This document shows, piece after piece, positions 10,832 to 19,299 of a stretch of 64,000 nt of DNA. The DNA comes from Aureobasidium sp. EXF-3400 (lineage: Eukaryota > Ascomycota > Dothideomycetes > Dothideales > Saccotheciaceae). The notes under the pieces were generated by a model. It had not been told where the DNA came from. It saw only the letters and a list, made by a program, of their open reading frames with translations, and searched no databases. The first letter of the stretch is position 1; every line of letters begins with the position of its first letter. The stretch spans positions 62,001 through 126,000 of the forward strand of contig SWBL01000017.1 in NCBI GenBank assembly GCA_024195585.1, in the 5' to 3' direction. The position numbers and the translations under genes were made by a program.

Positions 10832-11397
10832 TCACATGTTCTTTTGCTCGAGAACGCTATACTTTTGGTGTAGGGTTGTTATGGTGACTACAGAGGAAAA
10901 TTTTCACCTGGTGAACTAGTTGCCTTTTTGGGACTGGCGCTGGCTTTTGGCGCCGAAGCTAGCTCATCTGGGCAAGCCTTGGCGCCCAACTTGCTTACAG
11001 TCTCGAAGCGTTAGACCTCACTAATTCTTGCTTTCACCTTTCTCAAGGTATGTCAGGCATGCAGCTATAATAATGCACAGTTCCTTTAGGAAACAGGTAG
11101 CATCGACTGAGAGTGGTGAAATCTTTGGCTTTCTATGGACGCGTCTACTATCTGGAAAGCATTGTGCATTTCGATAAGTTCAACTCCACTTGAATGTAAA
11201 TGTAGCTGTGAGATTGCACAATACTATTATCGGATAATGAGGTGAAGATGGAGATGAATGCGACACACTTGTAGCAGACCTTCTGTCAGAAAGGCAGCAA
11301 AATCAATTTTGAGTAGAAAGAATAATATATACAGGCAAAATGGGGTATCTAAGAACAAGGAAAAACGAAAAAAGAAGAACAAATTTTGTCGTGACCC
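10832..11397. other. Intergenic region
   Basis: tRNA terminator and the AT-rich 3' flank of the minus-strand gene ending at 11398. No gene is seen. Confidence 0.5.
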
Positions 11398-14300
11398 TCA
11401 AACCTCAGAAGGTTGAATTTGTGTAGCGATAGCAGAGGAGCGTCTACGTTTAGGTTGTTCCGGACGGAGATGATGCAACTTTAACACCGTCGCAACAACA
11501 ACATAAACAGCAACAAAAGGTCCAGTGAGCGTCAAGATCAAAAAGCCGAGCAGATAGCGTAAGCGTGCGTTCCATGACCGGGCCAACAACGTTGCAGATG
11601 CGGCTGCATAGATCCATGGCGAAACAATGGTAGCGCTGAGAACAATCAAGACTGGGATGTTTTGTTGCAAGGCAGCGGATCTGAGAAAGTTGACGAAGAT
11701 GGCCAGAGACAAGATAGGAAGACACCATGCTAGCAGTTCGGCAGCAGATGAAAGTCTCTCGAACCAGTGCATCTGGTTGTTGAAGGTCACAGCGAGATTG
11801 GTTGCGCAAGTCGAGAAAGCGAGTCTTTGGTGGTATGCGAAGAATTCGGAGAATATGGTGGCTGGGCGGGCGTATGTGACTGCATGAACAGCTTGTAGAG
11901 TGGTAATTTCTGGCACTTCGTACGTTATGTCGTCTTCCTCGAGCGATGAGCAGATCTGCTTCACAATGTTGCTCATGGGAGAAGGTCGGCGTTGTTTTGT
12001 ATCCTTCAGAAGTTGCAGACCACATGTCTCTTCGCAGATTCTGATCATCTGGCAAGCACTTGGAGCTGCGCTTGCTTTGTGCATGATCTGAGTCTGGTGA
12101 GAATGTCTGACCTGGTCATACATGAGATACGAGTTGCTAAGAAGATTCCCAAGACTCCATCTACAGGAGCAAGAATCGATTTCTACACGACTCAAGACTC
12201 CCGCACAAGTAGGATTCTTCAGAGCCTGCCTGTACAGCTGTGAGATACAGTGCTCATCGAGCGAAGTATCAGAGGCGACGTTGACCAAGAAATCGAAGGA
12301 AGCAAAGTCGTGCAACTCGGCCCATTCTTTGTACCAAGCAAAGAAAGCAGAAGGCACTGAGTTGAAATATGATTCTTTGCGGAGGTTGTACGCGTAGAGC
12401 AGGTTTCGGGTCAAATCCAAAACGTCTGATTTTTTGGTTACGCCTTCCTTGACCATCAGGACATATGGCAGGCCTTTGTAGATGCCTCTGCGACACCACA
12501 TAGTATCGATACCAGACTCTTGGTCGTCGCGCGGCATCTGAAACTTTGCTTCATCAACGATGTTGATGAGGATGTTTTCGAGTATGATCCTTGTGGTTGA
12601 TTTGGTAGTGTGGTCAGGGTTCCAGACGTTGTCATTGCATGAGATGAGCAATAAGTTCTTATGCATATCAACGTCTTTCTGATCCACCACAGAGTTGAGA
12701 GTACTTTGGATGTCTTCGAAGCTCTCATTGGAGAAGGACACGACGGTAGCATAGTCCATGATAGGGACTTCGGCTCCTTTTTCGCCTTCCCGACGTACCA
12801 ATAGCGACCTTGCCTTCGTGTATGCGTGACTGCCAAGCAAGTTGAAGACCATAGCTGACCTAAGTAGGGGGGCCAGCAGTATCAAGGGAGCAACAGCGTA
12901 CCAGACGCTGAACAGTCCAAATGACAATGCAGTACCGACTACGTTGATTGTTGCAAGAGACACCACCGCGGCGTTGCGAGAGTGAACCATCTTACGACGA
13001 CTTCTTTGAAGTTGAGCCTCTGCGATTCCTTGTTTGATATCTGCTTCAGATGTTGAAGGCTCGAATTTGAGATCCGGATCGACGTCGATGTCCTTGTTAG
13101 TAAAAATATTGGCAAGTAGCGAGGTACGTCTACCTATAGATCCCGCTTTCGGTTCAATCTCGACCTCGACAAAGTCAGGATCTTCCTCTACATTTGCCAG
13201 AGCGTCTTGATAGGCAGGCTCAGACTCTTGCGTATGAAGGGCTACTGCGGAGTCTGTTTTGTTCCACTGAAAATGGCCAAACAGGGGCACGAAGAAAGAA
13301 GACTTTCGTCTCGGCTCTGCTTCAACGCAATCGCTCTGCATATGCTCAGTCTCAAATCTCACAGACTCCACATCATGGGTCGCGACGGAAGTCATGGACG
13401 AGGCTCTTGAAAAGGTCGACATTGTCCGTGACCACGTAGATGAAGACATAGTGCGCGTAGTAGACAAGGTCCGTGAACTAGACATGTTGCGGGTATAAGA
13501 AGAAGAAAGAGTCCGGGCGTTCGATATTGTGCGAGTATTCGAAGCACTCGAGAATTGCCGTGTTGAAGCTGAAGCGTTACGGTCAGATTGACCACCTCCA
13601 GGAGAAAGTGTCATAGGATGTGAATGATATAGAGATGATGCAGACCGAATGTCAGTAGACGATCGTAGTGAGGAGTTCCTTGCTGAGAGACTGGGTCTAG
13701 ACGCCGTTGACGGTGTACGCCTGCCTCCAACCAGCGAATCCCTCCTAACCAGTGTGTACATTGAAGTACCAGAAGAACTTCGTCGGAGTCGGCCAGGACG
13801 AGTCAGTTGTCCTCCTGCTGAAGCGGACCGAATTGCAGACATTTTGCGTTCGCCAGTAATCGGGTTGACGAGCATAACATCCTGTACAGCCTCGTGGAGA
13901 ACGCTGCTCCCAAGGCTCGTACGCGCGGATGACGGTCGCTGGATGTCACCATCTACGCTCTTGGGATCTGGGCCGATACCACTCTCCTTACGAGCTTTGA
14001 AGCTTTGACCGAAGGAAAATGCATGCAAATCGGCGAAATTGTTGATCTTCTTGAAAACACCGGGGGGATCCAGATGAGGACGCTTGGGCGTGGTTGCACT
14101 AACGACAGACTGATCTTCATTCAAGGACGTCCTTCCGAGGCACTCCGAGGATGCTCTTGGTGATGCTGATGTGCGGATGGATGGTGTCAGTGGGGTCAGT
14201 GGTGAATGCAAAGGTCCCAGTACGTCTGATTCTTCTGTGACAAGAAGATCAACATCAGCCTTCGTCCCGTCACATCTTTCAGTGTGCGACTGGACCACGG

Positions 14301-14766
14301 ATGCTTTTCGTAGATATATTTCAAGCTCAACAATCGAGCCCTGTCGTGATGCCTCGTCATCGGAAATGTCGGGAATCACAGAGGATAGCTGTGATAGCGT
14401 TTGTGGTGCTTGACTCCATGCTCCGGCAGGTGTGTAAGATGTGTTGATGTCGAGGGTTGGCCTTTGACGTAGCGGTATCATACCCCATCCAAGATTTGGA
14501 GATGTAACCCTCGGTGACCCTTCGACAGAGCCGCGCACCAACGGGCACCCAGTGCCAAAGGCTGATGTGACACCAAGACCGTGGACATTCCTACTTTCTG
14601 GCTTGCCAAAATAGTCGACTTTCCGCCACGTAGGAGGCTGGAGTGATGCTGACGCTGAGTCTTCCGTCGATATCTCTTCTTCCACGATACTGATCAGGCC
14701 GGCTTTTCTGGAATCGAAGACAATGTAAGGTGTTTGGATAGGCACTGTCGACGCAGTGGATGCCAT
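11398..14766 (-). CDS. Divergent chitin-synthase-like membrane protein, 1122 aa
   Basis: A single exon. Residues 1-590 are disordered, Ser/Thr/Arg-rich, with a run of short TRTMSSS-like repeats around 400-460. Two membrane helices follow (about 610-655), then a soluble domain with the outline of the Chitin_synth_2 family: a VVSFSNES strand, a KEGVTKKSD segment like the KxGKRDS region, and a YLMYDQVRHSHQ...APSACQMIRI stretch that parallels the FGSVTCLPG region. Four or so C-terminal membrane helices end the protein. The acceptor-binding Q(R/Q)RRW motif is absent; the equivalent stretch reads FAYHQRLAFS. It is therefore either a catalytically dead chitin-synthase relative or a synthase with altered chemistry. 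Assignment rests on pattern resemblance only, so a distant GT2 family member other than chitin synthase remains possible. Confidence 0.62.
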   Translation of the reverse strand: MASTASTVPIQTPYIVFDSRKAGLISIVEEEISTEDSASASLQPPTWRKVDYFGKPESRNVHGLGVTSAFGTGCPLVRGSVEGSPRVTSPNLGWGMIPLRQRPTLDINTSYTPAGAWSQAPQTLSQLSSVIPDISDDEASRQGSIVELEIYLRKASVVQSHTERCDGTKADVDLLVTEESDVLGPLHSPLTPLTPSIRTSASPRASSECLGRTSLNEDQSVVSATTPKRPHLDPPGVFKKINNFADLHAFSFGQSFKARKESGIGPDPKSVDGDIQRPSSARTSLGSSVLHEAVQDVMLVNPITGERKMSAIRSASAGGQLTRPGRLRRSSSGTSMYTLVRRDSLVGGRRTPSTASRPSLSARNSSLRSSTDIRSASSLYHSHPMTLSPGGGQSDRNASASTRQFSSASNTRTISNARTLSSSYTRNMSSSRTLSTTRTMSSSTWSRTMSTFSRASSMTSVATHDVESVRFETEHMQSDCVEAEPRRKSSFFVPLFGHFQWNKTDSAVALHTQESEPAYQDALANVEEDPDFVEVEIEPKAGSIGRRTSLLANIFTNKDIDVDPDLKFEPSTSEADIKQGIAEAQLQRSRRKMVHSRNAAVVSLATINVVGTALSFGLFSVWYAVAPLILLAPLLRSAMVFNLLGSHAYTKARSLLVRREGEKGAEVPIMDYATVVSFSNESFEDIQSTLNSVVDQKDVDMHKNLLLISCNDNVWNPDHTTKSTTRIILENILINIVDEAKFQMPRDDQESGIDTMWCRRGIYKGLPYVLMVKEGVTKKSDVLDLTRNLLYAYNLRKESYFNSVPSAFFAWYKEWAELHDFASFDFLVNVASDTSLDEHCISQLYRQALKNPTCAGVLSRVEIDSCSCRWSLGNLLSNSYLMYDQVRHSHQTQIMHKASAAPSACQMIRICEETCGLQLLKDTKQRRPSPMSNIVKQICSSLEEDDITYEVPEITTLQAVHAVTYARPATIFSEFFAYHQRLAFSTCATNLAVTFNNQMHWFERLSSAAELLAWCLPILSLAIFVNFLRSAALQQNIPVLIVLSATIVSPWIYAAASATLLARSWNARLRYLLGFLILTLTGPFVAVYVVVATVLKLHHLRPEQPKRRRSSAIATQIQPSEV

Positions 14767-16506
14767 TTGTGATAAGCCAGTGCTGTGGTTAAAAGTTTGT
14801 CTGGTGTGTGGAAAGTCGACACATGGACAGATAGGTGAACAACAGTAGACTCAGCTGGCTCAATCTCCCGGACAGGCATGTAATCTTATGGGTGACTCGG
14901 CAATGACAAGACGCTCGAACGGCTGGACCAATCCATTTGAAGAGTTCATGGGATGTTGACCGTTGTACGATAGTCAGCTCCAACGGCTACAAGCCAACGG
15001 TGAAACTTCTCGAACATGAGCAGGGCACACCTACACCCACACACAAATGCCGTGATCAGTATGTCTAGATAGATAGAACCTAGAAAGGTTTGGTTTTATG
15101 ACAGCCCTGGCAGTCGTAGATGGAAGTTTTTGAACAACACTTGACGCAATGTGCAATGTGCCCGAGGAGGTTCGGAATCTGAGTCGGATGCGAAGTGTTC
15201 CTGTGGGATTCTGTAAGTTCGTCGCCCGACACATTGATCTCGATCCGTAATGGACTTCCAAATCCCAGCGCTTCGAGAGTTCATTGTCGGATGACCAGGA
15301 TGGAAAGCCGCCTATTCTTAATGGCCATACATTGCTCCGTCGTAGCCTCAACGGTAGACCTGTATTCGAGAAAGTATATGCGATGACGGAGCCGACCGAC
15401 TGTTGCTGACGGGGCGCATTTCCACGATTAAGAATCGTCGTTTGAGTAGGGCAACCGCTCCTCTCAAACTGATGCCTGAATTCGAGATGACTCCATCGTT
15501 CTGTCCTTTTCGGGGCGTAATATGCGGCGCCGCGATGCCAATCGTCCAATGCAAATGTCCACCACGCAGAGCGCACGTTAACGCCATGCATCAAGGGTTA
15601 AGACCAGAAGTCGACATCGACGTTTCGATATGGAAGAAGTTACGAGGAAGTGTAAGCCGAAAAGGAAGAACGATCGGTAACGGTTTTATGAAAAATGCGG
15701 CTTTCCGTCAAAACCCACGCGGCGCAACTAGTCTCGGCATCACCTATAGCCTCTACAAGAGAATGGTTCGTCTTCGATCTTCTAGAAAAAGTTTCTGTTG
15801 ACCTGATCGAGTCGCTACCAGTGGAAGAGTCATTCGTTGTAAAATCAGAGACTTGTCGGTCCGCGTCATAGAAAGTGAGCAGCAGACTAGCGCAGAACAG
15901 ATTATAGCTGCGAGAATCGACGCGCCGCAGAGATGCGAGGCCTTTGAGGGGGCTGGTTGGAGAGTAGGTATGATCTCATGCGAGGTGGCTGGTAAAGAGA
16001 AAGTCCAAGCGCTGGCAGCTCGGAAATTGTCCAACACCTGGATGTTTTGGTAGTGACCCTGGCTCCAAAAGTAGACCACGTAAAACTCGGCCCTTGATGG
16101 AGCAAATGGTAATTTACTAGCAGAGAATCTTATGGCTCACTTGCGTTATGCATAGTTCTATTTTTTCTTTCTAGGATCTATCTTGTTCAGGATGTGGTGG
16201 CTACTTGTAACATACTGGATTCCGAATCGATTGTCTATATCAAAATCAACCCGTAACTAAGCCGAAGCTGTTACTCACAACCGCATTGAAGTGATCTGCC
16301 GAGGGCACAATGGATTCAAACTGATGATATCCTGGTGCTTGAGTGCACACTCATTTTTGCAAGCGATATCGCAAACTATGTGTGTTTATAATTCATCAAC
16401 AAACAAGAACTGCTACAGCATGCAGACATGACTTACCGCGTCCGTTCACTGCAGTGCTATTGCGAGATGTTATTAACCATTCAGACGAGCCTGCAGCAAT
16501 CCAACA
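14767..16506. other. Intergenic region upstream of the initiator tRNA
   Basis: Contains the promoter of the chitin-synthase-like gene. Several antisense frames of 60-190 codons exist but have no coding character or recognisable domain. No gene supported. Confidence 0.5.
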
Positions 16507-16637
16507 AGCTGAGTGGCGCAGCGGAAGGTTCGTAATGTAACCTCACTTCACTCCGTTACTCAATACTGACAATTTACAGCGCGCCGGGCTCATACACAGT
16601 AACCCGGAGGACCTTGGATCGAAACCAAGCTTAGCTA
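16507..16637 (+). tRNA. Initiator tRNA-Met (CAT) interrupted by a 52-nt GT-AG insertion in the D arm and a 7-nt anticodon-loop intron
   Basis: After removing two insertions the sequence is a 72-nt eukaryotic initiator tRNA: acceptor AGCTGAG/CTTAGCT with A1-T72, D stem GCGC/GCGC, anticodon stem CCGGG/CCCGG with loop CTCATAA, and the initiator-specific T loop ATCGAAA on a CTTGG/CCAAG stem. Exon 1 is 16507-16527. The insertion 16528-16579 starts GT, has a CTGAC branch-like site at 16566-16570 and ends TTTACAG, exactly like a fungal mRNA intron. Exon 2 is 16580-16594; a 7-nt insertion (16595-16601, ends ambiguous by a base or two) follows position 37; exon 3 is 16602-16637. The A box (GTGGCGCAGCGG) and B box (GGATCGAAACC) are both intact, and TTTTT at 16645-16649 can end Pol III transcription. 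It could be functional with unusual processing or an intron-invaded pseudogene. Confidence 0.85.
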
Positions 16638-17083
16638 TCATTTCTTTTTGCTTTCCGTTCTTTCATTCCCTGAACTTGCTGAACGTTCTGCACGAGACTT
16701 GACACCTCTTTGTTCAATGGGAATGCGCTCGTGTTTTCGCTCGTATCCTATGCATGGGTGGATTCGACCATATTACCTCAGGTAGTCGGACGGGGTCTGG
16801 TATGCATGCATCTTAATCCTTTTCGCTTCGCATCTTTCGATTATTGGCTCACTCCCCTCATGACGGACCGGTCACTCTATGTGACTACAATCAAAAGAAG
16901 GATTGGAACTGACACTGCATAGCTCCCTTCTTGGCTCATTAGTTGTAAGTGGAACGCATGATGGAAGAAGCTCCCTGATGCCGAGTTCGATGTTCATAAG
17001 TATAAGTCATGTTCCTAGCAGAAGCGTTCTGTTCATCAGATCTACCCCCTCTGCGAGAACTGTCGTCATCTTTGGCACTCAAA
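16638..17083. other. Intergenic region, promoter of the secreted protein gene
   Basis: No gene apart from the Pol III terminator. Holds the promoter of the cysteine-rich secreted protein at 17084. Confidence 0.5.
16645..16649 (+). terminator. Pol III T-tract downstream of initiator tRNA
   Basis: Five consecutive T residues start eight bases after the discriminator base, the usual RNA polymerase III stop signal. Its presence argues that the tRNA gene is, or recently was, a transcribed Pol III unit. Confidence 0.6.
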
Positions 17084-17604
17084 ATGCATCTCTCAGCTGT
17101 TGGGGCGATTATTCTTGCGACTTTCTGTGCTAATACTCGAGCATGGGAAGGTAAGCACTCATCACTAGCACCATTCATCTCGTGAACCAGGCTTCTAACG
17201 CTGCAACCAACCATCGAGCAGTCGTTGCCTACTCCGACACTTATAGTTGTGAGGCCGGCGACAACACCAGATACCGATTCATCACTGGAGCCGGCGACCT
17301 CACCAGATGCATGACTTTTGACCAGGACATGCCCGGCACTGGCTGCGAAGAGTTCAGGAATGGCGGAACTAGCCACGGCGGTTGCACTTCCGGATCATTG
17401 CTTCCTGCCTCTGTCATCCTGCGCGCTGGGAGATGTGTCATCTACGCTGAGGCAGGGTGCAGAGGCTCGCCATCTTGGGACACTGGTGGCCCTGTCAACA
17501 CATGCGCCAATCTCATAAGACCTCCCTGGTCAGGACCTGTTCGTTCTTTCTGGTGCTCAGGCTGTAAGATCTTTCCCACCAGAATGGACATGAGCATAGA
17601 CTGA
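17084..17604 (+). CDS. Small cysteine-rich secreted protein (effector-like), about 149 aa, two exons
   Basis: Exon 1 is 17084-17150 and encodes a clear signal peptide (MHLSAVGAIILATFCANTRA). A 71-nt intron (17151-17221; GTAAGC donor, CTAAC branch, CAG end) precedes exon 2 (17222-17604). The mature protein is Gly-rich with nine cysteines spread evenly (YSC, TRC, TGC, GGC, GRC, AGC, NTC, FWC, SGC), suggesting disulphide bonding. No family is recognised. A second possible intron begins at GTAAGA near 17565; splicing it to either nearby AG would itself create a stop (T+AG or T+GA) and leave an eight-cysteine protein ending at FWCSG. Size, signal peptide and cysteines resemble secreted host- or surface-acting proteins, but function is unknown. 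Confidence 0.75.
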
Positions 17605-17808
17605 CATGTTTCGCCAGAGGAATTACGATGGATCATGGGCACAGGGTGGTAAAGGCATTCTGTTCTGCGGCTCGACGGCTCGAGGGTTGAAGGTGACGAT
17701 TCGATACAATTGCTGTCTTGCTGTTGGTTAATAGTTCACATACGGACAAGCGTGTTGGTGATCGGGTCCAGAAGTGGCAATATATGAAGCTTTGATCCTT
17801 GTATCTCT

Positions 17809-18954
17809 CTAGACCTTTGCTTTGGGAGCCTGGTCCCTGTGCATCTCCTGGATTGTGGTCTTGCTCGTCTCTAAACTTTGCTGCCAGGCGGGGAAACGCT
17901 TGCTGTACCATGATGTGATGGTCTCGCCATTCTGCGCAGCGATTGCTTTGGCAAGTGTCAGACCATCAGATATTGCGATATTTGCGCCTTCGCCACCAAG
18001 AATTGCCTGGGAGTGGGCAGAGTCACCCATCAAGAAAATACCGTTGGATGCAAGTTGGTACAGTTGGGGAAGGTCAACCTTTGACGCACGCATCAACCAG
18101 GTGAGAATTCGATCCTGCTTCATTTTCTGCTCGTCGAAGATCTCCGAGAATGGTTGAGGAAGATCCTTGAGAGCATTGATTTCCTGATAGAACTCCTTGG
18201 GGATTTCAGAGGCGTCCGATAACGTTCGGTTGGGTTTGAAGCAGCGGTCATCTGATCCCTTGGCTGGACGCGAATATGTCCAGCTCACACTTGCTTGTTC
18301 GGGTGTGATGTCGTTGACCGAGACTTGCAGAAAGACGCCGTTATTGTGTAATTCAATGACATTGGAGTCTCTCAAGGCTGTGGTGTAGATGTCCTCAAAT
18401 GTGCTCCTGCTCATTTTTCTCTTTCCATTGAAGGTGACGAATGGCAGGACTTCAAGACCGGCCTCTCTCAGAATCGATTTCCTGGTGGTAGAGTGTACAC
18501 CATCAGCGCCAACAATGCATATTTGACCTTCTATACTGTTGTCGTTCTGCAAGTACAGAGTCGTGCCGTTTGGCGTCTGCTCCAATTTCTCAAGTCCGGA
18601 TTCCCACTTGATGTCCAGTCCTTGACGTATCAGCTTTTCCAGTCTCTCGCGATGGGCACGAAACGATGTGGAAGTCACGTCGCGTGGACAGATCAACTTC
18701 TTGGGATCAATGGCACCATTTCCACCAACTGCAGCATCGACTGCCACGTTTTTTCTGAACGTTCTCTCGTCCATCTTTAGCATCTCCATCAAGGGCTTGT
18801 AGGTAGATGCATGTAAACTGATTCCGTAGCCATGTCGGGATGCTGAGGTTGCACGATCGTACAACACGACCGGAATACCTCTTTCCAAAAGAGCTCTTCC
18901 AAGCGTGACGCCTCCCAGGCCCGCGCCAATGATACTGAGAGGTTGTGGAGACAT
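17809..18954 (-). CDS. FAD-dependent monooxygenase (PHBH-type aromatic/salicylate hydroxylase fold), 381 aa
   Basis: A single exon. The Rossmann GxGxxG motif (IIGAGLGGVTLG) at residues 8-19 binds FAD, FRAHRERL carries the conserved Arg of the second FAD segment, the DG motif is GADGVHSTTR, and the GD motif is FLMGDSAHSQAILGGEGANIAI (given here in two parts: GDSAHS and GEGAN). These are the signatures of class A flavin monooxygenases that hydroxylate or epoxidise aromatic and polyketide-like substrates with NAD(P)H and oxygen. At 381 residues it is on the short side but complete. It is transcribed divergently from the P450 at 19300, so the two probably share regulation and possibly a pathway (inference). 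Substrate unknown. Confidence 0.88.
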   Translation of the reverse strand: MSPQPLSIIGAGLGGVTLGRALLERGIPVVLYDRATSASRHGYGISLHASTYKPLMEMLKMDERTFRKNVAVDAAVGGNGAIDPKKLICPRDVTSTSFRAHRERLEKLIRQGLDIKWESGLEKLEQTPNGTTLYLQNDNSIEGQICIVGADGVHSTTRKSILREAGLEVLPFVTFNGKRKMSRSTFEDIYTTALRDSNVIELHNNGVFLQVSVNDITPEQASVSWTYSRPAKGSDDRCFKPNRTLSDASEIPKEFYQEINALKDLPQPFSEIFDEQKMKQDRILTWLMRASKVDLPQLYQLASNGIFLMGDSAHSQAILGGEGANIAISDGLTLAKAIAAQNGETITSWYSKRFPAWQQSLETSKTTIQEMHRDQAPKAKV

Positions 18955-19299
18955 TGCGAAGAAGTCTTGAGATTAGCCAAAGATGAGCGGACTGGTAGAG
19001 GATGTCATCGACGCGAGACGCGACGCCAAGAAATGCCGTTTAATATTGGAACGCGTTGAAGCTTTCCATAAATTTGCACAATCAAGTACACTTTCATAAT
19101 CAGGCTATGGAGCATTTTCATGATATGATCGACCGCATCCTTCGGATCCCTTCCTCGCTGCAGCCTGCAGATAGTCCAAGGTCCAACCATCCTCCCGGAG
19201 GATCTATGAGCAATGAGCATTAAAGCTCGCACCCCCGCTCGCTCTGGGCGTTGAAGGCTTGATGTCGTTTTGTCTGCGACTGCTCGCTGCGTTTCCAAT
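18955..19299. promoter_or_regulatory. Shared divergent promoter of FAD monooxygenase and P450
   Basis: A 345-bp region separates the two divergent start codons. It contains a near-perfect inverted repeat at 19189-19203 (ATCCTCC-C-GGAGGAT) that embeds CGG/CCG half sites, the kind of dyad bound by dimeric Zn2Cys6 regulators (family knowledge). Binding is untested. Confidence 0.5.

Noticed and set aside
11450..12055. 201-codon frame in another phase of the chitin-synthase-like gene
   Set aside because: Overlaps the membrane part of the real gene and has no coding features of its own.
15031..15594. 187-codon minus-strand frame in the intergenic region
   Set aside because: No signal peptide, domain or coding-like composition, and several overlapping frames of similar quality exist.
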